Source: CBDFHV01 sp965247705
Lineage (GTDB): Bacteria > Pseudomonadota > Alphaproteobacteria > Rhodospirillales > CAMCUA01
Direction of reading: 5' to 3'
DNA: 64,000 bases
Assembly: GCA_965247705.1 (NCBI GenBank)
Contig: CBDFHV010000047.1
Location: forward strand, 9,575-73,574
The translations under genes and the position numbers were made by a program. The notes beneath the pieces are model-generated. The model was not told the DNA's origin. It did no database searches and was given only the letters and a program-made list of their open reading frames with translations. Positions 26,615 through 35,049 of this stretch are shown piece by piece (position 1 is the first letter of the stretch; the number at the start of each line of letters is the position of its first letter).

Positions 26615-26654
26615 CACCAGGCACTTCAGGGTGACACCAGGCACGTCAGGGTGA
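26615..26654 (+). repeat. Two tandem 20-bp repeats before a response regulator
   Basis: Two copies of a 20-base unit (CACCAGGCACNTCAGGGTGA), differing at one base, lie end to end immediately upstream of ATG 26657. The last bases overlap the ribosome-binding region, and a GTG at 26651 could also be a start. The function is unknown; they could affect translation or act as an operator. Confidence 0.6.
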
Positions 26655-26656
26655 CG

Positions 26657-27217
26657 ATGCGGAACTACGATTTGGGCGGCCTCGACATATACTTCGTCGA
26701 GGAAAACCAGTTGATGCGCCAGTTGATGCGCACCGTCTTGAATACACTCGGCGTCGGACGGGTCCGTGCCGCCATGAACGTCGATTCCGCCATCGAGGAA
26801 TTGAGTGTCGAACCGGCGGACGCCATTTTTACGGATTGGTCGCCCACAACTTCCGGCATTGAGCTGGTGCATCGCGTGCGCCAAGCCCCGGACAGCCCGA
26901 ATCCCTACATGCCCGTGATTATTGTCAGCGGCTACTCGGAGTTCCGTCACGTCGTGACGGCTCGGGACCTGGGGGCCGACGAATACCTGGCCAAACCGAT
27001 CTCGGCCAATCTGGTGTACTGCCGCATCCGATCTCTGATCGAGGCCCGCCGGCCCTTCATTCGCAACGAAGCCTATTTCGGACCCGACCGGCGGCGGCGA
27101 CACATCCCCCCCGACGATCTCGAACGCCGCGAGGGCGCACTCGCCCTTCCGCCGCAGCCCGATACACGGGCCGCTGGCCGGGCGCCGGCGGGACCTCAAG
27201 CGGCGTCAATTGCTTGA
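26657..27217 (+). CDS. CheY-like response regulator
   Basis: 186-aa single-receiver protein. YFVEENQLMRQLMR carries the acidic pocket, AIFTDWSPTTSGIELV the phospho-acceptor Asp, IIVSGYSE the switch Ser and YLAKPIS the conserved Lys. After the receiver it has RPFIRNEAYFGPDRRRRH, a tail found in receiver proteins of this group and in the 530-aa regulator at 21753, and a short disordered Ala/Pro end. It has no DNA-binding domain. A histidine kinase begins 59 bases downstream on the same strand. The IS630-MITE pair has inserted about 80 bases upstream, so its original promoter may be displaced. Confidence 0.88.
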   Translation: MRNYDLGGLDIYFVEENQLMRQLMRTVLNTLGVGRVRAAMNVDSAIEELSVEPADAIFTDWSPTTSGIELVHRVRQAPDSPNPYMPVIIVSGYSEFRHVVTARDLGADEYLAKPISANLVYCRIRSLIEARRPFIRNEAYFGPDRRRRHIPPDDLERREGALALPPQPDTRAAGRAPAGPQAASIA

Positions 27218-27276
27218 ACCGTTCGGATCAAGCTGTCGCAATAGAAGCGCGGCGGATAGCGTTTCGGAAATAGAAC

Positions 27277-28818
27277 ATGCCAGGCGGCCACAACCTGTCG
27301 GACGAGTTCGGCCACTGGGAAGTAAACGCCCGGACGGGGGACCTATGCTGGTCCGACTCCGTTTACCGCATCCATGGCCTGGAGGTCGGCACGCCAATCG
27401 ACGTGGAAACGGCCATCAACGTCTACCACCCGGACGATCGTGAGAAGGTCACGGCGTATGTGCGCCGCGCCCTTGAGGAAAAGAAGGATTTTCAGTTTGA
27501 ACTGAGAATCCTTCGTCCGAACGGCGAAGTCCGGCACGTCAGGTCAATGGGCGTCGTGCGCTTGGAGGCGAACGGCGATGTCTATTCCCTTTTCGGCGTG
27601 TTTCAGGACATTACGGAACTTGTCGATGCCCGAAGGGAATTGGATCGGCACAAGAAAGAATTGGAGGGGCTGGTTGAAGAACGCACGGAAGAGTTAAGAG
27701 AAAACGAAAGAAAGTTTCACAGGTTTTATCAAATCGTGCCCGATATTTTCATGATCACCGGGCTGGAGGATGGCATCTGCGTCGACGTCAACGACGGATT
27801 TACCAACGTAACTGGATACCGCCGAGAGGACGTCATCGGAAGACCGACCACCGACTTGCGTCTTTGGGAAGACAACGTGGACCGCGAAAGGCTCGTTTCC
27901 GGCCTCAAGCAGCACGGTATCGTCAAGAACCTCAATGCGAACTTTCGCCGCAAGGACGGTTCCCTGTGGCCGGGAATGATGTCGGCCTGTCTCATCGATT
28001 TGAAGGGAAAGTCCAACATTCTCTCGTCGACCAAGGATGTCACGGAACTCAAGGAGTCCCAGGAAGCCGCGATCCGCGCCAATAAGGCCAAATCCCAGTT
28101 CCTGTCGTCCATGAGCCACGAACTGCGCACGCCGCTCAACGCCATCCTCGGTTTTGCCCAGGTGATGGCGCTCGATCACCGGGCGCCGCTGGTGGGCGGA
28201 CACAAGCGTGCCGTCGAGCACATTCTGAAGGGCGGTCAACATCTTGTGGAACTTGTCGATGAAGTGCTCGAACTGAACACGATCGAAGAAGGAAAGTTCA
28301 CCATCTCATTGAATTGGGTGCCGGCGCGTTCCGTCATTGACGCAAGTCTGGACATGATTCGGGCACCCGCCGAGTCAAAGCGCGTCCTCATCATCGATCG
28401 AACCGCGGAAATGGAACTGCCGCGCCTGTGGAGCGACAACACGCGGCTAATCCAGATCCTCCTCAACCTTTTTTCCAACGCGATCAAATACAACCGGAAG
28501 GGCGGTACCGTCACCCTGTCAAGCTGGGTGCGGCCCGACAATGATCTTGTGCTCTCCGTATCCGATACGGGTATTGGGATTCCCCATGCACAGCGGGACA
28601 AGCTGTTTTTGCCCTTCGAACGCCTGGGACGCGAGACGGGGCAGATCGAAGGCACGGGTATCGGCCTGACCGTCACCAAACGGATCGTGGAACTGCTCGG
28701 CGGCGGCATCGGCTTCGAGAGCGAGGAAGGAAAGGGCAGCACGTTCTGGGTGTCGCTGCCGCTGGGCTGCGCGTGGTCTCACTCCAGGGACGATTGTCCG
28801 GCGGCCGCGGTGCCCTAA
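27277..28818 (+). CDS. PAS-domain sensor histidine kinase
   Basis: 513-aa soluble kinase with no membrane segment. Two PAS domains are visible (residues about 10-110 and 145-260), joined by a coiled coil (ARRELDRHKKELEGLVEERT). The dimerisation/phospho-acceptor box is FLSSMSHELRTPLNAILG. The ATPase domain has the N box LFSNAIKYN, the G1 box VSDTGIGIP and the G2 box GTGIGLTVTKRIVELLGG. It should phosphorylate the response regulator just upstream. The PAS ligand is unknown. Its end overlaps the convergent aminotransferase gene by 4 bases. Confidence 0.93.
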   Translation: MPGGHNLSDEFGHWEVNARTGDLCWSDSVYRIHGLEVGTPIDVETAINVYHPDDREKVTAYVRRALEEKKDFQFELRILRPNGEVRHVRSMGVVRLEANGDVYSLFGVFQDITELVDARRELDRHKKELEGLVEERTEELRENERKFHRFYQIVPDIFMITGLEDGICVDVNDGFTNVTGYRREDVIGRPTTDLRLWEDNVDRERLVSGLKQHGIVKNLNANFRRKDGSLWPGMMSACLIDLKGKSNILSSTKDVTELKESQEAAIRANKAKSQFLSSMSHELRTPLNAILGFAQVMALDHRAPLVGGHKRAVEHILKGGQHLVELVDEVLELNTIEEGKFTISLNWVPARSVIDASLDMIRAPAESKRVLIIDRTAEMELPRLWSDNTRLIQILLNLFSNAIKYNRKGGTVTLSSWVRPDNDLVLSVSDTGIGIPHAQRDKLFLPFERLGRETGQIEGTGIGLTVTKRIVELLGGGIGFESEEGKGSTFWVSLPLGCAWSHSRDDCPAAAVP

Positions 28819-29996
28819 AGCAGGCGACCGATGCGGGCCATTGCCTGGCGAATGTTTTCGACGCTGTTGGCGTAGGAGAAGCGCAGGTAGCCCTCGCCGA
28901 AGGCGCCGAAGCTGGTGCCGGCGACGGTGGCGACCCCCCCTTCCTCCAGAAACCGGTTTTGCAGCTCGCGGACGCTGGAACCCGTATCGGTGACGTTGGG
29001 GAAGGCGTAGAAGGCGCCTGCCGGCTGCTGGCAGCGGAATCCGGGCACGGCGTTGAGGGCCTCGACGATCACGCCCCGGCGTTCGGCGAAGGCGGCCATC
29101 ATGGAGTCCACGGCGTCCTGGGGGCCGGTGAGCGCGGCGATGCCGGCGAATTGGGTCGACGCGTTGACGCAGGAATGGCAGTTGATGGCGAGCCTCGTCG
29201 CCTTGTCGATCAGGCCGGCCGGCCACACCGAATAGCCCAGGCGCCAGCCGGTCATGGCGTATGTCTTGCTCCACCCGTCGAGCAGGATCATCCGCCCGCG
29301 CAGGCCCTCGTAGGCGAGCATGGTCACATGGTCCCGGCCGTCGTAGAGCATGCGGCTGTAAATCTCATCGCTCATGATATGGACATGGGGGTGGTCCTCC
29401 AGGCCCGCCGCAAGCTTGTCCAGTTCGATCTTGGGCACGACGCCGCCGGTGGGGTTGGCCGGGCTGTTGAGGATGATCAGCCGGGTGGCGGGGGTGATTT
29501 TGGCCAGAACCTCCTCGGCGCTGAAGGAGAACCCGGGGTCCTCGTGGAGTGGGATCGGCACGGCCGTGGCGCCGGTGAAGTTGATGACCGATTCGTAGAT
29601 GGGAAATCCGGGGTTGGGGTAGAGGATCTCCGCCCCCGGCTCGCCAAACATGAGAATGGCGAAAAACATGGTGACCTTGCCGCCGGGCACGATCAGCACG
29701 TGGTCGGGGTTTACTTCCGCATTGCGGTGTTTGGCGATGTCGGCGGCCACCGCCTCCCGCAGGGGCAAAATGCCGTTGGCCGGGGTGTAGCCGTGATGGC
29801 CGTCGCGCAGGGCCTTCACCGCCGCCTCCACCACGTGCTCCGGCGTCGAGAAGTCCGGCTGGCCTATCCCGAGGTTGATCACGTCCTTGCCACCGGCCTG
29901 CAGAGCCGCCGCCCGCGCCAGAACGTCGAAGGCGGTTTCGGTGCCCAGCCGGGCCATGCCGGCGGCGAGAACTGGGGGGGTGGCAGAGTCGGCCAT
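28815..29996 (-). CDS. PLP-dependent aminotransferase (class I/II)
   Basis: 393-aa fold-type I aminotransferase of the AspC/AlaT-like group. It has INLGIGQPDFSTPEHV near the N-terminus, ILNSPANPTGGVVP, the PLP-ring Asp/Tyr in IMSDEIYSRMLYDG, the Schiff-base Lys in LLDGWSKTYAMTGWRLG, and the carboxylate-binding Arg in YLRFSYANS. Specific substrates cannot be read from sequence. It is divergent from a second, different aminotransferase with only about 77 bases between their starts, suggesting shared control. Confidence 0.92.
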   Translation of the reverse strand: MADSATPPVLAAGMARLGTETAFDVLARAAALQAGGKDVINLGIGQPDFSTPEHVVEAAVKALRDGHHGYTPANGILPLREAVAADIAKHRNAEVNPDHVLIVPGGKVTMFFAILMFGEPGAEILYPNPGFPIYESVINFTGATAVPIPLHEDPGFSFSAEEVLAKITPATRLIILNSPANPTGGVVPKIELDKLAAGLEDHPHVHIMSDEIYSRMLYDGRDHVTMLAYEGLRGRMILLDGWSKTYAMTGWRLGYSVWPAGLIDKATRLAINCHSCVNASTQFAGIAALTGPQDAVDSMMAAFAERRGVIVEALNAVPGFRCQQPAGAFYAFPNVTDTGSSVRELQNRFLEEGGVATVAGTSFGAFGEGYLRFSYANSVENIRQAMARIGRLL

Positions 29997-30073
29997 GGTA
30001 GGGGCTACTCCGGTCTTGGTGTCGTGTCAGTCCGGGATATGCTACAGAGCGGCGCCCCTTGAAACGAGAGCCA

Positions 30074-31237
30074 ATGGTCAAACCCGGCAGTTCCGTCTTT
30101 TCCGGCTACGGCACCTCCATCTTCGAGGTGATGTCCCGGCTCGCCCAGGAACACGGCACCATCAACCTGGGACAGGGCTTTCCCGACACCGAAGGCCCCG
30201 AGGACATCCGCCGCAAGGCCGCGGAAACCGTCATCGAAGGGCCGAACCAGTATCCGCCGATGATGGGCTTGCCGGAATTGCGCCAAGCAATTGCCGCCCA
30301 CGACAAGCGCTTCTATGGCCTCGACCTGGACTGGCAAACGGAAGTTCTGGTCACCTCCGGCGGCGGCGAGGCCTTGGCCGATTGCATCCTGGGGCTGATC
30401 GATCCCGGCGACGAGGCGGTCCTCATCGAGCCCCTCTACGAAATGTACCTGCCCCTGATCCTGCGGGCCGGAGGCATCCCGCGCCTGGTGCGCATCGAGC
30501 CCCCCGACTGGGCCCTGCCCCGGGACGCCCTGGCGGCGGCCTGTTCCGAGAAAACCAAGCTGATCCTGCTCAATTCCCCCCACAACCCTTCGGCCAAGGT
30601 GTTCACCGAGGACGAGCTGCGCTTCATCGCTACGTTGGCGGAGAAATGGGATGCCTACGTCATGTGCGACGAGGTGTTCGAGCACATCGTCTTCGATGGC
30701 CGTCCCCACATACCCCTGATGTCGCTGCCCGGCATGCGCCAGCGGGCGTTGCGCATCGGCTCCGCTGGCAAGATCTTCTCCATGACCGGCTGGAAGGTGG
30801 GCTTCATCGTCGGTGACGCCGCGATCCTGCCGCCGGTCGCCAAGGCGCACCAGTTCCTCACCTTCACCACGCCGCCCAACCTGCAGAAGGCGGTGGCCTA
30901 CGGCCTCGGCAAGGAGGACGCCTATTTCACCGGCCTCGCCGGCGACCTGGAACGCAAGCGCGACCTGCTGGCGGCGGGTCTCCGGGAGGCGGGGTTCGCG
31001 GTGCTGGACAGCCAGGGAACCTATTTCCTGTCGGTGGACATCCGCTCGGTCGGGTTCCGTGGCGACGACGTCGAATTCTGCCAACACATCACGACCGAAG
31101 CCGGCGTGACCGCCCTTCCCGTCAGCGCGCTCTACCAGGGCGACGACGTACGCCATTTCGCCCGCTTCTCCTTCTGCAAGCGCGAAAGCGTGCTGGCGGA
31201 GGCCGCCCAGCGGCTCAAACGCCATTTCGCCGGATAG
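30074..31237 (+). CDS. PLP-dependent aminotransferase (kynurenine/methionine type)
   Basis: 387-aa fold-type I aminotransferase resembling the kynurenine-oxoglutarate/YbdL-like group. Features are INLGQGFPDTEGPEDIR, NQYPPMMGLPELRQAI, ILLNSPHNPSAKVFT, VMCDEVFEHIVFDG and the Schiff-base Lys in SAGKIFSMTGWKVGF. ATG 30074 is taken as start; a TTG five codons earlier is in frame. It is divergent from the aminotransferase at 29996 and precedes tRNA-His. Confidence 0.92.
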   Translation: MVKPGSSVFSGYGTSIFEVMSRLAQEHGTINLGQGFPDTEGPEDIRRKAAETVIEGPNQYPPMMGLPELRQAIAAHDKRFYGLDLDWQTEVLVTSGGGEALADCILGLIDPGDEAVLIEPLYEMYLPLILRAGGIPRLVRIEPPDWALPRDALAAACSEKTKLILLNSPHNPSAKVFTEDELRFIATLAEKWDAYVMCDEVFEHIVFDGRPHIPLMSLPGMRQRALRIGSAGKIFSMTGWKVGFIVGDAAILPPVAKAHQFLTFTTPPNLQKAVAYGLGKEDAYFTGLAGDLERKRDLLAAGLREAGFAVLDSQGTYFLSVDIRSVGFRGDDVEFCQHITTEAGVTALPVSALYQGDDVRHFARFSFCKRESVLAEAAQRLKRHFAG

Positions 31238-31311
31238 GCGACGGTTGACGCCCCCGGGGCACGGCATTACTTAGTGCCCACCCGACGACCGCGCCTGATG
31301 GCGCGCCCGGT

Positions 31312-31389
31312 GGCGGGAGTAGCTCAGTTGGTTAGAGCACCTGGTTGTGGTCCAGGGGGTCGGGGGTTCAATTCCCCTCTCTCGCCCCA
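31312..31389 (+). tRNA. tRNA-His (GTG)
   Basis: A cloverleaf is readable: acceptor GCGGGAG with CTCTCGC, extra 5' G (position -1) facing the discriminator C as in tRNA-His, and D-arm AGCTCAGTTGGTTAGAGC. The anticodon stem CCTGG/CCAGG surrounds loop TTGTGGT (anticodon GTG), and the T-arm is GGTTCAATTCC. The CCA end is encoded. An insertion sequence begins about 35-50 bases downstream. Confidence 0.97.
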
Positions 31390-31424
31390 ACGTTTCCAAG
31401 TATATACGGGGTATAAGGAGGCGG

Positions 31425-32897
31425 TTGCAAAACGGAAGTTTTGCATTGGATTTTCCGCTTTGAGCGGGTGATTTTGGTTTGTTGTCGAGGCGGCCGCAGG
31501 CCTTTTCCGGTATGTTGGATTTGCGAGAAACAACACCTGGAAAGGACTGCCGGCCATGCCTCTACGCGAGACGCTATCAGTTTATTGGCAGAGCCTTCAA
31601 GGCGAACTTTTTCCGGCGCTGGGGGAGGAGCTTGGGCCGCTCGGCGACCGCTATCGCGACCTGGTGACGGTGCTCGAGCTGGCGCGCATCGAGGCTTTCG
31701 TGCGGGACTGGCCGGGTGTGGTCGGGCGTCCGCGCAAGGACCGGGCGGCGCTGGCGCGGGGCTTTGTCGCCAAGGCGGTCTTCAACATCGCCCAAACCAC
31801 CGTGCTGATCGAGCGCCTGGTGCTGGACAAGACCCTGCGGCGGCTGTGCGGCTGGACCCGGGCCGGCGCGGTTCCGAGCGCGGCGACGTTCTCGCGGGCC
31901 TTTGGCGAGTTCGCGGCGAGCGATCTGCCCGGCCGTCTGCACGCGGCGGTGATCGCCAAGACCCAAGGGGCGCGCCTGGTCGGCCACATCGCCCGCGATG
32001 CCACCGCGATCGAGGCCCGCGAGCGGGCGCCGAAGAAGGCGAAACCCGAGGCCCGGCCAAAGCGCAAGCGTGGCCGGCCCAGGAAGGGCGAGGAACGGCC
32101 CAAGGCGCCCCCGGAGCGCCGCCGCCTGGAACGCCAAGGCGCGATGGGCCTACCTGAGATGCTGGCCGATCTGCCGCGGGCCTGCACCACCGGGGTCAAG
32201 CAGAACGCCAAGGGCTACCGCACCCATTGGATCGGCTACAAGCTGCACCTCGACGTGGCCGACGGCGACATCCCGATCGCCGCGCTGCTCACCTCGGCCA
32301 GCCTGCACGACAGCCAGGCGGCGATCCCGCTGGCCACCATGACCGCCGCCCGGGTAACCAGCCTCTACGACCTGATGGACTCGGCCTACGACGCCCCGGA
32401 GATCAAGGCCCACAGCCGCGCCCTCGGCCATGTTCCCCTGATCGAGCCCCATCCGCGAACCAAACAGGGCAAGGAACAGCGCAAGGCCGAGATCAAACGG
32501 CAAAAGCGCATCGGCCTGCGAGCTGCCGAGCACCACCGCTATCAGCTGCGCTCAGCCGCCGAGCGCGTCATCGCCAACCTCAAGGACAACTTCGCCGGCC
32601 GCATGATCCGCGTCCGCGGCCCCGACAAGGTCGCCTGCCACCTCATGTTCGGCCTCACCGCGCTTGCCGCCATCCAGATCATGCGCCTCGTCCCCTAGCC
32701 ACTGAAAGCGCTTCGGTCGGCGTCCCGCAACTCCCGCAAATAGCAGGGAGAACGAAACCGCCTGGCCACCCCCGAGCCGTTTCCAGCGCAAAGATCAGCC
32801 GCCGCCCCATATCGCACCACCCCGCACCCCAACCACGCCACCGCAACAATCCGCCCAGAAAATTCAGCATCCCTGAGCGGGAATTTTGCAAGCAGCT
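31425..32897 (+). mobile_element. IS4/IS5-superfamily insertion sequence (ends approximate)
   Basis: An intact DDE transposase gene is flanked by non-coding sequence. Related stretches occur near both sides in inverted orientation: TTGCAAAA with ATTTTCCGCT on the left, and TTGCAAAATTCCCGCT read inward from the right at about 32895. I could not define exact ends or a target duplication, so the borders are estimates. It sits between tRNA-His and the 114-bp tandem duplication. Confidence 0.55.
31556..32698 (+). CDS. DDE transposase (IS4/IS5 superfamily)
   Basis: 380-aa transposase. The candidate catalytic residues are Asp in GHIARDATAIEARE, Asp in LYDLMDSAYDAPEI and Glu in SAAERVIANLKDNF, the DDE_Tnp_1 pattern. 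A basic Lys/Arg-rich linker (residues about 160-190) separates the first Asp from the rest of the core. It looks full length. I cannot fix the exact IS subgroup by eye (IS1182-like or unclassified). Confidence 0.85.
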   Translation: MPLRETLSVYWQSLQGELFPALGEELGPLGDRYRDLVTVLELARIEAFVRDWPGVVGRPRKDRAALARGFVAKAVFNIAQTTVLIERLVLDKTLRRLCGWTRAGAVPSAATFSRAFGEFAASDLPGRLHAAVIAKTQGARLVGHIARDATAIEARERAPKKAKPEARPKRKRGRPRKGEERPKAPPERRRLERQGAMGLPEMLADLPRACTTGVKQNAKGYRTHWIGYKLHLDVADGDIPIAALLTSASLHDSQAAIPLATMTAARVTSLYDLMDSAYDAPEIKAHSRALGHVPLIEPHPRTKQGKEQRKAEIKRQKRIGLRAAEHHRYQLRSAAERVIANLKDNFAGRMIRVRGPDKVACHLMFGLTALAAIQIMRLVP

Positions 32898-32928
32898 CTA
32901 AGGGCGGCGTTTATCGCTGCCCTTGCCC

Positions 32929-33155
32929 GACCATGTAACAAACCATGTAACAAATGAGTGAGCAATCACGCCCATACGACATTGCGCCCGAAGACGTTTC
33001 CCGAAGTTCACGAGCTCCGCTTCACTTTTGCCTATGACGATCGACCATGTAACAAACCATGTAACAAATGAGTGAGCAATCACGCCCATACGACATTGCG
33101 CCCGAAGACGTTTCCCGAAGTTCACGAGCTCCGCTTCACTTTTGCCTATGACGAT
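32929..33155. repeat. 114-bp tandem duplication
   Basis: Two copies of a 114-base unit follow each other (32929-33042 and 33043-33155) with no difference seen apart from the last base. Each unit itself begins with a short internal repeat (ACCATGTAACAA twice). The stretch lies between the IS4-type element and IS630 copy 2. The open frame across it on the minus strand is a by-product of the duplication. Confidence 0.9.
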
Positions 33156-33167
33156 GCTCTCTCGGCC

Positions 33168-34305
33168 TAGTGTTCCGCTCGAAACAAATGATTCCCATCG
33201 GGCAGGTGTGATGCGATTCTGGGTTCATGGGGAAGAAAGTGAGGATCCAGCTGGCGCCTGGGGATCAGGACAGGCTGGAGGCGTTGATCGCCAATGGCAA
33301 CACGCCGCAGAAGCATGTCCGACGGGCTCGGATTGTACGGCTGGCCGGCGACGGCGTTGGCACCGATGAGATCCAGCGCCGCTTGGGCGTGAGCAAACCG
33401 ACCATCCGACGCTGGCGGACGCGCTATGTGGAGGCCGGCGTGGACGGTTTGTGCCGCGATAAGACGCGCCCGCCGGGCAAGGCACCGCTTGCGGCGGATG
33501 TGGTCATGCGGGTGATCGAGAAGACCAAGACGGAAACGCCGCCGGACGCGACCCACTGGAGCCTGCGAACGATGGCCAAGGCGGTGGGCATCGCGCCGTC
33601 GAGCGTTCAGGCGATCTGGAAGGCACATGAGCTGAAACCGCATCTGGTGGCGACTTTCAAGCTGTCCAATGATCCGCGGTTTGCCGAGAACGTCGAGGAC
33701 GTGGTCGGGCTGTATGTCAACCCGCCGGAGCACGCCATCGTCCTGTCGGTGGACGAGAAGTCCCAGATCCAGGCACTCGACCGCACCCAGCCGGGCCTGC
33801 CGATGAAGAAGGGCCGGGCCGGCACCATGACCCACGACTATAAGCGCCACGGCACCACCACCCTGTTCGCGGCGCTCGACGTGCTCGACGGCACGGTCAT
33901 CGGCCAATGCATGCAGAAGCATCGCCATCAGGAGTTCATCCGCTTCTTGAACAAGATCAACCGCGCGACGTCGAAGCACCTGGCTCTCCACCTGATCGTC
34001 GACAACTACGCCGCCCACAAGACGCCGGAGGTCAAGCGCTGGCTGAAACGCCATCCCCGGTTCCACCTGCATTTCACGCCGACCTCGGCGTCGTGGCTCA
34101 ACTTGGTCGAACGCTTCTTTGCCGAGATCACCCGAAAGCGCATCCGTCGCGGCGTGTTTCACTCCATCGTCGAATTGCAAATGGCCATCAACGACTACCT
34201 CGACCAGCACAACGCCGACCCCAAGCCTTTCGCCTGGACGGCTTCCGCCAGTTCCATCATCGATAAGGTCAACCGAGGGAAACAAGCGTTGGAATCGCTA
34301 CACTA
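33168..34305 (+). mobile_element. IS630-family insertion sequence, copy 2
   Basis: 1138 bp between TA 33168-33169 and TA 34304-34305, with the same ends as copies 1 and 3. One intact transposase gene. Its right TA is shared with an inverted MITE copy. At the codon that differs in copy 1 it matches copy 3. Confidence 0.93.
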
Positions 34306-34306
34306 G
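33227..34306 (+). CDS. IS630 family transposase (copy 2)
   Basis: 359 aa, the same as copy 1 except Asn for Lys in the FAENVEDVVG segment. The DDE residues and helix-turn-helix are intact, so it should be functional. Confidence 0.95.
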   Translation: MGKKVRIQLAPGDQDRLEALIANGNTPQKHVRRARIVRLAGDGVGTDEIQRRLGVSKPTIRRWRTRYVEAGVDGLCRDKTRPPGKAPLAADVVMRVIEKTKTETPPDATHWSLRTMAKAVGIAPSSVQAIWKAHELKPHLVATFKLSNDPRFAENVEDVVGLYVNPPEHAIVLSVDEKSQIQALDRTQPGLPMKKGRAGTMTHDYKRHGTTTLFAALDVLDGTVIGQCMQKHRHQEFIRFLNKINRATSKHLALHLIVDNYAAHKTPEVKRWLKRHPRFHLHFTPTSASWLNLVERFFAEITRKRIRRGVFHSIVELQMAINDYLDQHNADPKPFAWTASASSIIDKVNRGKQALESLH

Positions 34307-34400
34307 TGTTGCGATTCTAACATTTGGTTCCTGAGCCCGGGGGTGAAGGTCGCAGTTTGCGTAGATTTAATGGGAACGAAATGTCTCGATCGGAACACTA
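34304..34400 (-). repeat. 97-bp MITE related to IS630, copy 2
   Basis: The same 97-bp element as at 26483, in the opposite orientation and flanked by TA. It shares its left TA with IS630 copy 2. One terminal base differs from copy 1 (GTTCCGATCG instead of GTTCCGCTCG), and copy 3 agrees with this version. Confidence 0.9.
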
Positions 34401-34717
34401 GCCCATGCTTCATTCCATCGAGAGCCACCGCGGCCTTGTCGCCAGGTACATGACATTGAACAGATGACGGGTCTCTATCACAATGCGGATGAGGTCGGGT
34501 GCGGCATGGGAGGAACGCATCGACTGCCATCGGTTTGCAGGTGTGGGGGTTGCGCAGAGCGCGGCGGCGTTCCATTTGACCGATTTTTCATGGTCCGCGG
34601 CGCCGGAATTCACGGTTGGTCGAGGAACGACTTCACCAGAACCGAACGGCGCGTCGAGCCACAAAGTCCTCGGTAGGCTCTGGCTGGTGGTCCAAATCTA
34701 ACAGATGGTACTCATAT
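34401..34717. other. Region without recognisable gene
   Basis: About 317 bases between the MITE and the dehydrogenase remnant. Short open frames exist on both strands, for example minus 34664-34410, but none has a domain I recognise, and there is no clear terminator or repeat. It is probably decayed or displaced sequence at the island junction. Confidence 0.4.
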
Positions 34718-34927
34718 GATCGCGTTTCCCGTTTCCTCGGCAGGAAGGGGCGCGCCGAATCCATGTTCGCGGGCGTTAAGCCGATGACGCCCGATGACGT
34801 CGCCGAGGCGATTCTGTGGTGCACGACCCGCCCGCCGCATGTCAACGTGAACATCCTCGAATTGATGCCGACGGCGCAGGCATTCGGCCCCCTCGCCGTG
34901 CATCGCGAGCCGGGCATGAGTGGATGA
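34718..34927 (+). pseudogene. 3' remnant of a YdfG-like short-chain dehydrogenase
   Basis: The last ~55-65 codons of an SDR gene, with no N-terminal half. The residues AGVKPMTPDDVAEAILWC, followed by TRPPHVNVNILELMPT and AFGPLAVHRE, closely match the C-terminus of 3-hydroxy-acid dehydrogenases of the YdfG type. There is no Rossmann GxxxGxG or YxxxK upstream in any frame. It is probably the leftover of a gene cut when the IS630-MITE pair or the neighbouring cargo arrived. Confidence 0.7.
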
Positions 34928-35049
34928 CTATTGGAACAGCGGAATTGGACATCGGACGGGCTTTGTGGTAACCCTTGGTGGGCTGAATACGCCGGTTGGT
35001 GACGTCTTTCGACCGGTAGAAAGAACGCAAGTACAGGGAGGCAAAGGCC

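Noticed and set aside
31426..31443. Perfect hairpin GCAAAAC-GGAA-GTTTTGC after tRNA-His as a terminator
   Set aside because: The stem is AT-rich and no T-run follows; it more likely belongs to the end of the IS4-type element.
32898..33125. 75-codon minus-strand frame with an internal amino-acid repeat
   Set aside because: The repeat is produced by the 114-bp DNA duplication; no family resemblance and no ribosome site.
32898..33155. Tandem repeats as a CRISPR array
   Set aside because: Only two contiguous 114-bp units with no spacers; the RTX repeats are also coding, not CRISPR.
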